A stretch of 64,000 nt of DNA, taken from positions 21,756 to 85,755 of the forward strand of contig DNXO01000026.1 of assembly GCA_003506895.1 (NCBI GenBank), read 5' to 3'. Under the pieces are notes generated by a model, which saw only the letters and a program-made list of their open reading frames with translations, was not told the origin of the DNA and did not search any database. Source of the stretch: Acetobacteraceae bacterium. Its GTDB lineage: Bacteria; Pseudomonadota; Alphaproteobacteria; Acetobacterales; Acetobacteraceae. Shown piece after piece: positions 49,864-58,260 of the stretch (within the stretch, counting starts at the first letter, position 1; each line of letters opens with the position of its first letter). A program made the position numbers and the translations under genes.

Positions 49864-51900
49864 ATGAGCTTCCGATCCCTCTACCGTCACGGCTTCGCCC
49901 GCGTCGCCGCATGCACCACCCGCACCGCGCTGGCCGACCCGGTCACCAACGCAGGCACCATCCTGGCCATGGCCGCGCAATGCCACAACCAGGCGGTCGC
50001 GGTCGCGGTGTTCCCGGAACTCGGCCTGTCCGGCTACTCGATCAGCGACCTGCTGCAACAGAAAACCATGTTGGACGCTGTGGAAACCGCGATCGGTTCA
50101 GTGATCGCCGGCTCCGCCGATCTGATGCCGCTGCTGCTGGTTGGCGCCCCGCTGCGCCACCTCGGCGCACTCTATAACTGCGCCCTGATCATTCACCGAG
50201 GCACCCTGCTGGGCGTCGTTCCGAAAATCCACCTGCCGAACTACCGGGAGTTCTACGAGCCCCGCCACTTCGTCTCAGGCGACGGCACCGACGGCGGGTC
50301 CATCACCATCGGCATGCATACCGCCCCGTTCGGCACCGACCTGCTGTTCGCGGCCACCGACATACCGGGCCTGATCGTCCACGCGGAAATCTGCGAGGAT
50401 GTCTGGGTACCCAATCCCCCCAGCGGTGAAGCCGCTGTCGCCGGCGCAACCGTGCTGGCCAACCTGTCCGCCAGCAACATCACCATCGGCAAGGCGGAAA
50501 CCCGCCGCCTGCTGTGCCGCTCCCAATCCGCCCGCTGTCTGGCGGCTTATCTGTACGCCGCCGCCGGCGCCGGTGAATCCACCACCGACCTTGCCTGGGA
50601 CGGCCAGGCCTCGGTGTTCGAGAACGGCAACGTGTTGGCCGAGACCGAACGGTTCCCCGTGGCGGATCAGGCGGCCATCGCCGATATCGACCTGGACATG
50701 CTGATCCAGGAGCGCCTGCAAATGGGATCGTTCGATACCAACCGCCGCCGCCACGCGCGGCCATACCGCCGCGTTGGTTTTACGGTCGGGGCACCCACCG
50801 AGGATGTCGGCTTCCGCCGCAAGATCGAGCGCTTCCCATTCGTCCCGGCCGACGTCGCTCGCCTGGAGCAGGATTGTTACGAAGCCTACAACATTCAGGT
50901 GTCCGGCCTGGCGCAGCGCATCCGGGCCACCGGCGTGAAGAAAGTGGTGATCGGCATCTCCGGCGGGTTGGACTCAACCCAGGCACTGCTGGTCTGCGCG
51001 CAGGCGTTCGACCTGCTGGGCCTGCCGCGTGACGGAATCCTGGCCTATACGATGCCGGGGTTCGCCACCTCGGATTACACCAAATCCAACGCCTGGGCCT
51101 TGATGAACTCGCTGGGCGTCAGCGCGAGCGAACTGGATATCAAACCCGCCGCGAAACAGATGCTGACCGACCTGGGACACCCCTACTCCACCGGTCAGTC
51201 AGTCTACGACATCACGTTCGAGAATGTTCAGGCCGGCCTCCGCACCGACTACCTGTTCCGCTTGGCGAACCATCAGGGTGGCCTGGTGATCGGCACCGGC
51301 GACCTGTCGGAACTGGCGCTTGGTTGGTGTACCTATGGCGTTGGCGACCAGATGGCGCATTACAACGTCAACGCCGGGGTGCCGAAAACCCTGATTCAGC
51401 ATTTGATCCGCTGGATCATCGGCACCAAACGTTTCGCTGACGACGTGCTTGGAACGCTGGATGCGATCCTTTCAACCGAAATCTCCCCCGAACTCGTTCC
51501 GGTGGGCGAAGGCGAGGTTCCGCAAAGCACCGAGGCCAAGATCGGCCCCTATGCGTTGCAGGACTTCACGCTGTTCCACGTCCTGCGCTACGGCTTCCCG
51601 CCGTCGAAAATCGCCTTCATGGCGCTGCACACCTGGGAGGACCCGGAACGCGGCGACTGGCCGCCGCACTTCGATACCGACCGCCGCGTCGCCTATGACC
51701 TGAAGCAGATCCGGCATTGGATGCAGGTGTTCCTGGCCCGCTTCTTCGCCTTCAGCCAGTTCAAGCGCAGCGCGATGCCGAACGGCCCGAAAGTCTCCGC
51801 CGGCGGCTCATTATCGCCACGCGGTGACTGGCGCGCACCGTCGGATGGCAATGCCGCGGTCTGGCTGGCGGAACTTGAGCGAAACATTCCAGCGGAATAA
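49864..51900 (+). CDS. nadE: Glutamine-dependent NAD+ synthase
   Basis: A 678-residue cytoplasmic enzyme making NAD from deamido-NAD, ATP and glutamine. The N-terminal nitrilase domain supplies ammonia with the Glu-Lys-Cys triad: VFPELGLSGYS, PKIHLPNYREFYE and AEICEDVWVPN. The C-terminal synthetase has the P-loop VVIGISGGLDSTQALLV and the GTGDLSELALGW segment. Length and domain order match the long NadE form. The TauE/SafE gene begins 3 nt after its stop and is probably co-transcribed. Confidence 0.96.
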   Translation: MSFRSLYRHGFARVAACTTRTALADPVTNAGTILAMAAQCHNQAVAVAVFPELGLSGYSISDLLQQKTMLDAVETAIGSVIAGSADLMPLLLVGAPLRHLGALYNCALIIHRGTLLGVVPKIHLPNYREFYEPRHFVSGDGTDGGSITIGMHTAPFGTDLLFAATDIPGLIVHAEICEDVWVPNPPSGEAAVAGATVLANLSASNITIGKAETRRLLCRSQSARCLAAYLYAAAGAGESTTDLAWDGQASVFENGNVLAETERFPVADQAAIADIDLDMLIQERLQMGSFDTNRRRHARPYRRVGFTVGAPTEDVGFRRKIERFPFVPADVARLEQDCYEAYNIQVSGLAQRIRATGVKKVVIGISGGLDSTQALLVCAQAFDLLGLPRDGILAYTMPGFATSDYTKSNAWALMNSLGVSASELDIKPAAKQMLTDLGHPYSTGQSVYDITFENVQAGLRTDYLFRLANHQGGLVIGTGDLSELALGWCTYGVGDQMAHYNVNAGVPKTLIQHLIRWIIGTKRFADDVLGTLDAILSTEISPELVPVGEGEVPQSTEAKIGPYALQDFTLFHVLRYGFPPSKIAFMALHTWEDPERGDWPPHFDTDRRVAYDLKQIRHWMQVFLARFFAFSQFKRSAMPNGPKVSAGGSLSPRGDWRAPSDGNAAVWLAELERNIPAE

Positions 51901-51903
51901 ATC

Positions 51904-52650
51904 GTGTCGCATTTCATCCTCCTCGCTCTGGCCGGGCTACTGGCTGGAACGATGAACGCCGTCGCGGGCGGCGGCTCGTTCGTGTCGTTCCCCGTTATGG
52001 TGCTGGTCGGGCTGCCGCCGATCGCCGCCAACGCAACCAGCACGGTGGCACTGTTCCCGGGAACCATCGCCAGCACCTGGGCCTATCGCGACGATCTGCG
52101 CGGCATCGCCGGGGTCAGCCTGAAACTGCTGATACCGATTAGCATTCTGGGCGGCACCACCGGCGCGATCCTGCTGCTGGTAACACCAGGCGCGGCGTTC
52201 GACGCGGTGATCCCCTGGCTGCTGCTGCTCGCCACGCTGACGTTCGCGGGCGGGCGGAATCTCGGCGACTCGCTACAACGCTACATCCGGATAGGCCGCC
52301 CCACGTTTCTGGCGATCCAGTTCATTCTGTCGATCTACGGCGGCTATTTTGGCGGTGCGATCGGCCTGATGATGATGGCGGTCTGGACGCTGATCGACTC
52401 ATCTGAATTGAAAGCGATGGCCCCGACCCGCACCGCCCTGGTCAGCGCGGCTAACGGCGCCGCGGTGATCTGCTTCGCCATCGCTGGTGCGGTCCGCTGG
52501 CCGGAGATGCTCGCAATGATGGTTTCCGCGATCGCAGGTGGCTACTACGGCGCCCGGTTTGCCCGTCACCTGCCGCCCCAGGTGCTGCGCTGGTTTGTCG
52601 TCGCGCTGAGCGCCACGGTGACTGTCGCGTTCTTTATCCGGCGGTATTAA
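51904..52650 (+). CDS. TauE/SafE family permease
   Basis: A 248-residue inner-membrane protein with about eight hydrophobic segments. The first repeat has AGTMNAVAGGGSFVSFPVM and GLPPIAANATSTVALFPG, and the second has YGGYFGGAIGLMMMAVW, the standard TauE/SafE halves. Members export sulfite or organosulfonates, or take up other anions; the substrate here is unknown. It follows nadE by 3 nt. Its TAA overlaps the stop of the convergent exonuclease gene (TTAA). Confidence 0.88.
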   Translation: MSHFILLALAGLLAGTMNAVAGGGSFVSFPVMVLVGLPPIAANATSTVALFPGTIASTWAYRDDLRGIAGVSLKLLIPISILGGTTGAILLLVTPGAAFDAVIPWLLLLATLTFAGGRNLGDSLQRYIRIGRPTFLAIQFILSIYGGYFGGAIGLMMMAVWTLIDSSELKAMAPTRTALVSAANGAAVICFAIAGAVRWPEMLAMMVSAIAGGYYGARFARHLPPQVLRWFVVALSATVTVAFFIRRY

Positions 52651-53309
52651 CGGCTTTGATGCGCGAACAGGTCCGGGGTTTCGTAACCCAGAAGATCGAG
52701 CCGAGCGCGAACCGGTAGGAAATCGAAACAGGACTCCGCCAATTCCAGACGGTTTTCGCGGATCAGAATCGCTTCCAGCTTGGCCCACAGCGCATGCAGA
52801 TACAGCACGTCGGAGGCGGCGTAAGCCAGTTGCTCCGACGTCAGTTCCATCGCGCCCCAGTCCGACGACTGTTGCTGCTTGGACAGATCGACGCCCAGCA
52901 ACTCCTTGCACAGATCCTTCAGGCCGTGCTTGTCGGTGAAGGTGCGGACCAGCTTGGCGGCGATCTTGGTGCATTTAACCGGGGCGACGGTGATGCCGAG
53001 GGAATGTTGCAGAACCCCCACATCGAATCGGCCGAAGTGCATCAGCTTCACGACAGCCGGATCGCTCATCAACCGCTTCAGGTTGGGTGCCTCGAAACCG
53101 CGGCCACCGCGTTCGGGCGGGATCAGTTGCACCATATGGGCATGCCCGTCACCGCCGGACATCTGCACCAGACACAGCCGGTCGCGATGCGGGTTCAGCC
53201 CCATCGTCTCGGTATCGACGGCGACCACGGGGCCGAGCGAGAGACCCTCGGGCAGGTCGTCCCGGTAGAGGTGGATGGTGCCGTTAGGCATGAACTGTGT
53301 GATGCTCAT
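52647..53309 (-). CDS. RNase D-type 3'-5' exonuclease
   Basis: A 220-residue DEDDy exonuclease. Exo I is VVAVDTETMGLNPHRDRLCL, Exo II LMHFGRFDVGVLQH, and Exo III QLAYAASDVLYLHALW with the Tyr of the DEDDy class. It lacks the HRDC domains of full RNase D (about 370 residues), as is common in alphaproteobacteria. It probably trims tRNA or other RNA 3' ends. It lies directly beside tRNA-Leu on the same strand, 11 nt downstream of the tRNA, so both may share a transcript. Confidence 0.9.
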   Translation of the reverse strand: MSITQFMPNGTIHLYRDDLPEGLSLGPVVAVDTETMGLNPHRDRLCLVQMSGGDGHAHMVQLIPPERGGRGFEAPNLKRLMSDPAVVKLMHFGRFDVGVLQHSLGITVAPVKCTKIAAKLVRTFTDKHGLKDLCKELLGVDLSKQQQSSDWGAMELTSEQLAYAASDVLYLHALWAKLEAILIRENRLELAESCFDFLPVRARLDLLGYETPDLFAHQSR

Positions 53310-53320
53310 GAGAAAAAAGT

Positions 53321-53407
53321 TGGTGCCCAGAAGAAGACTCGAACTTCCACGACCTTGCGGCCACAGGTACCTGAAACCTGCGCGTCTACCAATTCCGCCA
53401 TCTGGGC
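53321..53407 (-). tRNA. tRNA-Leu (anticodon CAG), CCA encoded
   Basis: On the minus strand the acceptor arm GCCCAGA pairs with TCTGGGC and is followed by ACCA. The anticodon loop TTCAGGT is closed by CAGGT/ACCTG, giving CAG. The long variable arm (GGCCGCAAGGTC region) is typical of leucine tRNA, and the T-loop GTTCGAGTC is present. Length is 87 nt with CCA. Confidence 0.95.
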
Positions 53408-53563
53408 AACCGATTGTTCGCGATCCTTGCGAACTCAGGGTGGGCCGGCGATGTAGCCGCCGGCCGGGTCCCCGTCAACCGCTGTTTTCGATAATTCTGC
53501 GACCGGTCTTGAGAGCCGCGCGCGCCGGGGGTATCAGACCGTCACGGATAGGAGACCAGGGCG

Positions 53564-54523
53564 ATGGCGACGCGGCGCGTGGCAACAGTTTTCGGCGGTT
53601 CGGGCTTTATCGGCCGCTACGTGGTCAAGCGACTGGCCCAGCAGGGCTACGTCGTGCGGGTGGCGGTGCGCGACCCCGAGGCCGCCTTGTTCCTGAAATC
53701 GATGGGCGCGGTCGGCCAGATCGTGCCGCTGTATGCCTCGGTGATGTCCGAGCCGACGGTGCATCGCGCGATCGAGGGCGCGGAGGTTGTGGTCAATCTT
53801 GTCGGCTTGCTGACTGACAGCCGAGCGGCGTCATTCCAGGCGGTTCATACCGAGGGCTCGGAGCGGATCGCCCGCATCGCCACCGCTGCTGGCGTCGCGC
53901 GGCTGATCCAGGTATCCGCCCTTGGCGCCGACCCGAACAGCCCCAGCCGGTACGCCTCGACCAAGGGGAAAGCGGAACAGGCGGTGCTGGCTGCGTTCCC
54001 GGCGGCGACCATCCTGCGTCCGTCAGTCGTCTTCGGGGCGGAAGACAAGTTCTTCAACCGTTTCGCCGGGCTTGCGCGTATCTCGCCGATCATGCCGGTG
54101 ATCTCGGGCGAAACGAAGATGCAACCGGTGTACGTCGGTGATGTCGCCGACGCCGTCATGGCCGCTCTGGCGTCATCGGCGACCGAGGGCAGGACCTATG
54201 AACTGGGGGGGCCACGGGTGTGGACGTTCCGGGAGATCCTGGCGTTCATCCTGAAGCAGATCAACCGCGACCGGAAACTGATCGACATTCCGATGGGAAT
54301 TGCCCGGATGCAGGCCTGCGTCATGCAGCATTTGCCTGGCAAGCCGCTGACCCCGGACCAACTGGTCATGCTGTCCAAGGACAATGTCGTAACACCGGGC
54401 GCACTGGGCCTGTCCGACCTGGGGATCGTGCCGCGGCCGGTGGAACTGGTCGTGCCGCCGTATCTGGCCCGGTACATGCCCGGCGGTGGGCGCCGGCCAG
54501 TGGTTCCCCTGCCCGCGCACTGA
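53564..54523 (+). CDS. Complex I NDUFA9-like NAD(P)-binding protein
   Basis: A 319-residue atypical SDR. The nucleotide motif VATVFGGSGFIGRYVVKRLA, VNLVGLLTDSRAASF in place of the usual catalytic strand and PSVVFGAEDKFFNRFA match the NDUFA9 (39-kDa complex I accessory) family of alphaproteobacteria and mitochondria. It binds NADPH and probably stabilises complex I or acts in quinone/lipid handling. No YxxxK active site is evident, as expected. A hairpin terminator follows about 40 nt after the stop. Confidence 0.9.
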   Translation: MATRRVATVFGGSGFIGRYVVKRLAQQGYVVRVAVRDPEAALFLKSMGAVGQIVPLYASVMSEPTVHRAIEGAEVVVNLVGLLTDSRAASFQAVHTEGSERIARIATAAGVARLIQVSALGADPNSPSRYASTKGKAEQAVLAAFPAATILRPSVVFGAEDKFFNRFAGLARISPIMPVISGETKMQPVYVGDVADAVMAALASSATEGRTYELGGPRVWTFREILAFILKQINRDRKLIDIPMGIARMQACVMQHLPGKPLTPDQLVMLSKDNVVTPGALGLSDLGIVPRPVELVVPPYLARYMPGGGRRPVVPLPAH

Positions 54524-54564
54524 AATCAGCGACCAACCGGGACATCCATCCACGGGAAACGACC

Positions 54565-54597
54565 ACGCGCGATAGTCGTCTGGTATCGCGCGTTTTC
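54565..54597 (+). terminator. Intrinsic terminator after the NDUFA9-like gene
   Basis: ACGCGCGATA (54565-54574) and TATCGCGCGT (54584-54593) make a perfect 10-bp stem with loop GTCGTCTGG, running into TTTTCGTATTT. Transcription of the NDUFA9-like gene most likely ends here, so the next gene needs its own promoter. Confidence 0.75.
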
Positions 54598-54640
54598 GTA
54601 TTTGACGCCCCGCGGCCTACGCGGCCGGGCGGAGGACAAC

Positions 54641-54736
54641 ATGACAAAATGGTTGCAGCACCTTCAGTACTGCAACAGAACTTTATGCAAATATCACAAA
54701 TTGAGACGATCTCCAAGGTTGACTCCCCCACCGTAG
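54641..54736 (+). CDS. Possible 31-codon leader peptide ending Pro-Pro-Pro-stop
   Basis: An ATG at 54641 follows GGAGGA by 4 nt, one of the best Shine-Dalgarnos in the area. It opens a 31-codon frame whose last residues are LTPPP followed by TAG. The peptide has many Lys/Arg and three Cys and no clear family. Pro-Pro-Pro before a stop is a ribosome-stalling context in known systems. It lies upstream of the heme-oxygenase-like gene with dyads on and after it, so a regulatory leader is conceivable. Evidence is limited to the ribosome-binding site and the ending. Confidence 0.35.
   Translation: MTKWLQHLQYCNRTLCKYHKLRRSPRLTPPP
54653..54675. promoter_or_regulatory. Dyad TTGCAG-N11-CTGCAA
   Basis: TTGCAG (54653-54658) and CTGCAA (54670-54675) form an inverted repeat with centres 17 nt apart, inside the short leader frame. 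The spacing suits a dimeric regulator. Confidence 0.35.
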
Positions 54737-54742
54737 CGTCGT

Positions 54743-54758
54743 GCAAATTTTAATTTGC
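54743..54758. promoter_or_regulatory. AT-rich dyad GCAAATT-TT-AATTTGC
   Basis: A perfect 7-bp inverted repeat with a 2-nt centre, 175 nt before the heme-oxygenase-like gene. A looser relative, GCAAATATCACAAATTG, lies at 54687-54703. Two related sites in one AT-rich patch suggest a regulator-binding region, possibly overlapping the promoter. Confidence 0.4.
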
Positions 54759-54932
54759 TCCATCGATACGAAACGAATAGAATTAATCGAAGGATCCCCG
54801 GGAGGGCGAACATACGAATGCACGGCAAGCCGTTGAGAACCGGTTGCCCTGCCTAGCGCTGCGCAGGCGTCGCGCCGGTGACGCTGAACCCTCTCGAGAT
54901 TCCAGATAAACCATGGTCGTAGGAGAATAAAA

Positions 54933-55706
54933 ATGCTGTCTTCGGGGGTAATCTCCGCGTCGGAACGTCCGTCCGCCATGGACTTCCCGGCACGTATCGC
55001 TGCGATCGCGGCTATCCACCAGCCTTCGGGAAAGCCTTTTTTTCAGCGCCTCAAGGCGCTGCCGCCATCAATCGCGGCTGATCCCATGATGCTTGGTGAA
55101 CTGTATCTGATTTATCAGGCAGCGATGCATGCGACACGCGCCGCCGTCTATTACCTGCCGCACCTCGACAGCCCGGCGATGCGTAAACGCAAGCTGCAAA
55201 TTTTTATCGACGACGACGGTCTGCCGGGTGGTGATACCCATCATTACCAATTGACAAGAGCCTTCAAGAATATGGGCGCCTTGTGCCCGATCGGTGATGA
55301 AGACTTCGGTGACGCTGATGAATTGGTCGATCATCTCGATCCCGCCACGGCGGAGTTCGTCCAACTGGCGAAGACGCTTTATGCGCGCTCCCTTGGTCCA
55401 TGGTGCATCGTGGAAACGATGTCCGACGACTGGATGCGGGCCCTCGCGGACGCTCTGTCCGTCCATTTCCCAAATATTACAAAGGAACCTTATTTCGCCG
55501 ATTGTTTTTCACAGGGCGTGGAAGAGCGGCATGCGGAAGAGGCAATCGCGGTGACACAATTGGTGCTTGAGCGGCGTCCGGAACTGCTGGCCCAAACAAT
55601 CGAGGATGCGCAAACCATGGCCCGAGCGCTGGATGGCGTATGGGTTGTGATGGATCAGATCGTGAAGGCCACGATCGCCAAACATGAGAACGCGCACGCT
55701 ACCTGA
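54933..55706 (+). CDS. Heme-oxygenase-like fold protein, putative diiron enzyme
   Basis: A 257-residue all-helical protein. Candidate metal ligands are Glu56 and His66 in GELYLIYQAAMHATRAAV, His103/His104 in GGDTHHYQLT, Glu161 in CIVETMSDDW, and His200 with Glu202/Glu203 in GVEERHAEEAIAV. This spacing of E/H pairs in three helices resembles the heme-oxygenase-like diiron (HDO/TenA-fold) proteins; the assignment is mine and not certain. An AGGAG Shine-Dalgarno precedes the ATG. A hybrid sensor kinase follows after 82 nt, so it may be part of that signalling unit. Confidence 0.6.
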   Translation: MLSSGVISASERPSAMDFPARIAAIAAIHQPSGKPFFQRLKALPPSIAADPMMLGELYLIYQAAMHATRAAVYYLPHLDSPAMRKRKLQIFIDDDGLPGGDTHHYQLTRAFKNMGALCPIGDEDFGDADELVDHLDPATAEFVQLAKTLYARSLGPWCIVETMSDDWMRALADALSVHFPNITKEPYFADCFSQGVEERHAEEAIAVTQLVLERRPELLAQTIEDAQTMARALDGVWVVMDQIVKATIAKHENAHAT

Positions 55707-55732
55707 TGAGATCACCCTCTCTTTTCCCGCAC

Positions 55733-55768
55733 GAATCTCCCATGCCATGGGTTTCCCATGGGAGATTC
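55733..55768. promoter_or_regulatory. Perfect 12-bp inverted repeat between the diiron-like and kinase genes
   Basis: GAATCTCCCATG (55733-55744) and CATGGGAGATTC (55757-55768) flank the 12-nt spacer CCATGGGTTTCC. No T-tract follows. It can fold as an RNA hairpin between the two genes or serve as an operator for kinase-gene expression. Confidence 0.55.
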
Positions 55769-55788
55769 CCTGACGCATCGCGCGGGCT

Positions 55789-58188
55789 ATGACCGGGTGC
55801 CGGCTGCGGAGGTTCGTGGGTCATTGCCGGGCGGTCTGCCTGAACCGGTGGGCCGCCCTGAACCGCTGGTCGGTCAGCCTGACAACGAAAATGTTCGTGC
55901 TGGTGGTGATCGCGGTGATGCCCGCGCTCGCCATCCAATCATATAACGAATACGATCTTCGGCGATCGCGCGAAGACGACATCCGTAACAAGACCGTTCA
56001 GATCACCAAGCAATTTGGCGCCGAGATGGGCGAGATCAAAGAAGGTGCGCGCCAGTTCCTTCAGGTGATCAGCCAGCTCCCACCGATTAGTACACTGGAC
56101 ATGGACGGCTGCGCCAGGCTTCTCGCGACGTTGAACGCCAGAACGCCTTACTACAGCGTGTTGGGCGTCGCTGACCCAAGCGGCAGGGTTCGGTGTACCA
56201 GCAGGCCGTCCGCATTGTCGTCAGTAGCCAATTTTCCATTCTTCAAGCGGGCCATGGCACAGACCGATCTCGCGGTCGGCAATTACTGGGTCGATCCGGT
56301 CAACGGTCAAAAGCAAATCCATTTTGCGTTACGATTCTCGGAAGAAGCTGACGGACCCATTTCCGGCGTCGTATTCGCCGGCCTCGATCTGACCTGGCTC
56401 TCTGAACATCTCAAAGAACGTGGGCTGACGCCGACTCAATCGATCCTGATCGCGGATCGGGAAGGCAATATCATCGCGCGCCTGCCGAATCCGGCGGCGC
56501 TGGTCGGCAAGAACATGCGCGGCGGCCACGCCGAAATCATGGACGGCAACACCGCCGGCTGGGAAGAGTCCAGGGGCGTGGACGGGGTTGACCGCATTTT
56601 CGGTTACGTTCCCCCGGCGCTGCCGCCAAAGGATTTCTTCCTGAGCGCGGGTGAGTCGAAGACTGCCGCCTTTTCCTCGATCGACCATGTCACCCGCCGC
56701 GGCATATTCCTGGTTTTGACCGGACTTTTCCTGGCGATCTATGCAGCGTGGCAGGGCGGGCGAATCTTTATCAAACGTCCGATCCAGGCGCTGCTCCAGG
56801 TGGCGGTAGAGTGGCGAAACGGCAATTACGCGGCGCGCAGCCGGGTTGAAAAGCATCTTTCCGAAATCGGCCAGCTAAGCCTCGCTTTCAACGATATGGC
56901 CGAGGCCGTTGCGACCCGCCACAGTGCCCAGCTACAGGCGGAAAGCCGGCTTCTGGACCTTAATGTCACGCTGGAGGATCGGGTCGCGGAAAGAACGCGG
57001 GAACTGGTCGCGGCAAATCGCGCGAAGTCTCAGTTCCTGGCGAACATGAGCCATGAGTTACGCACCCCAATGAATGGGGTTGTCGGCATGGTGGAGCTGC
57101 TGCTGCAAACCGAACTTCAGCCCAACCAGAAAATGTTCGTCGAAATGGCCCAGCGTTCAGCCGAATCGATGCTCGGTCTGATCGGTGGCATCCTGGATCT
57201 TTCAAGAATTGAAGCAGGAAAATTCACACTCGAATGCAAGAAGTTTGATCTTCGACAAGTATTAGATGACGTAATTTATATGCAGAGTTCGGTAGCGAAC
57301 CAAAAAGGCCTGCGATTGTCGCTATCGGTAGCGCCGAACCTGCCGACGGCGCTGGTCGGCGACGCCCTCCGCCTTAGCCAGATCTTCAACAATCTTATCG
57401 GCAATGCGATCAAATTCACCGACACCGGCACGGTCACCGTACATGCAGCGCTGCTGGAGGCAACGGCGGATGCCGCGGTCGTCCAGTTTGAGGTGACCGA
57501 CACGGGAATTGGCATCTCGCCGGCCGATCAGGCGATTATCTTCAACGCATTCACTCAGGCGGACAGCAGCAATACAAGGCGGTTTTCCGGCAGCGGCCTG
57601 GGTTTGAGCATTTGCCGCGACCTGTGCGCGTTGATGGGCGGGTCCATTGACGTGAACAGCGAACCGGGTGTCGGCTCGACCTTCCGCTTTACCGCCCGTT
57701 TCATCCAACAGCCCGAGGCAATTAAGCCACAGGTCAACCGAAAGTCCGTGACTGAGGTTGTCGAGGCCCCCGCCGCCAGTCCGGATGCATCGCCAGCCCG
57801 AACCGACAGCACAACGCACAAACGACGCGCGCTGGTGGTCGAGGATAATGCCATCAACCTGATGGTGGCAGTCGGTGTGCTGGAGAACCTCGGTTGGTCG
57901 GTGGCTACCGCAACCGATGGACTGGAGGCGCTGGCAGCGCATGAGAAAGATCGTTTCGACGTCATCTTCATGGACTGCCAGATGCCGGCGATGGACGGCT
58001 TCGAGGCCACGGCTGAAATCCGCCGGCGGGAAGCGGCAGGTGCTGCTCGCACGCCGATCGTCGCCCTGACCGCAAGTGCCTATCAGAACTACCGTGAACG
58101 CTGCCTGCAAGCCGGGATGGATGAATTCGTCCCCAAACCGTTCACCCGTCTGGCGATCGAGACGGCGTTGATGGCTGTGTCGCTTTAG
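55789..58188 (+). CDS. Hybrid sensor histidine kinase with Cache-type sensor
   Basis: A 799-residue inner-membrane kinase. An N-terminal membrane segment (about 34-49, MFVLVVIAVMPALAIQ) and another near 305-322 enclose a large extracytoplasmic sensor that looks like a double Cache domain (FFKRAMAQTDLAVGNYWVDP). A HAMP-like linker, a coiled coil, the His box MSHELRTPMNGVVG (His422), an ATPase domain (NLIGNAIKFTDTG, FSGSGLGLSICRDL) and a C-terminal receiver with Asp729 (IFMDCQMPAMDGF) follow. ATG at 55789 lacks a Shine-Dalgarno; a start nearer Met35 is possible. No separate output regulator is adjacent. Confidence 0.92.
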   Translation: MTGCRLRRFVGHCRAVCLNRWAALNRWSVSLTTKMFVLVVIAVMPALAIQSYNEYDLRRSREDDIRNKTVQITKQFGAEMGEIKEGARQFLQVISQLPPISTLDMDGCARLLATLNARTPYYSVLGVADPSGRVRCTSRPSALSSVANFPFFKRAMAQTDLAVGNYWVDPVNGQKQIHFALRFSEEADGPISGVVFAGLDLTWLSEHLKERGLTPTQSILIADREGNIIARLPNPAALVGKNMRGGHAEIMDGNTAGWEESRGVDGVDRIFGYVPPALPPKDFFLSAGESKTAAFSSIDHVTRRGIFLVLTGLFLAIYAAWQGGRIFIKRPIQALLQVAVEWRNGNYAARSRVEKHLSEIGQLSLAFNDMAEAVATRHSAQLQAESRLLDLNVTLEDRVAERTRELVAANRAKSQFLANMSHELRTPMNGVVGMVELLLQTELQPNQKMFVEMAQRSAESMLGLIGGILDLSRIEAGKFTLECKKFDLRQVLDDVIYMQSSVANQKGLRLSLSVAPNLPTALVGDALRLSQIFNNLIGNAIKFTDTGTVTVHAALLEATADAAVVQFEVTDTGIGISPADQAIIFNAFTQADSSNTRRFSGSGLGLSICRDLCALMGGSIDVNSEPGVGSTFRFTARFIQQPEAIKPQVNRKSVTEVVEAPAASPDASPARTDSTTHKRRALVVEDNAINLMVAVGVLENLGWSVATATDGLEALAAHEKDRFDVIFMDCQMPAMDGFEATAEIRRREAAGAARTPIVALTASAYQNYRERCLQAGMDEFVPKPFTRLAIETALMAVSL

Positions 58189-58260
58189 CCGTGCCTATCG
58201 ACCAGAGCATACTCGCGGCTGCCGGGGCGACGCCTTCACCACCGGTCGGGACTTGAAGCC

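Noticed and set aside
54780..54932. Riboswitch in the region before the heme-oxygenase-like gene
   Set aside because: I could not match it to any conserved riboswitch core that I know; only simple dyads are visible.
55758..55946. A 62-codon frame overlapping the start of the hybrid kinase
   Set aside because: It lacks a ribosome-binding site, begins inside the inverted repeat and runs out of frame through the kinase membrane segment.
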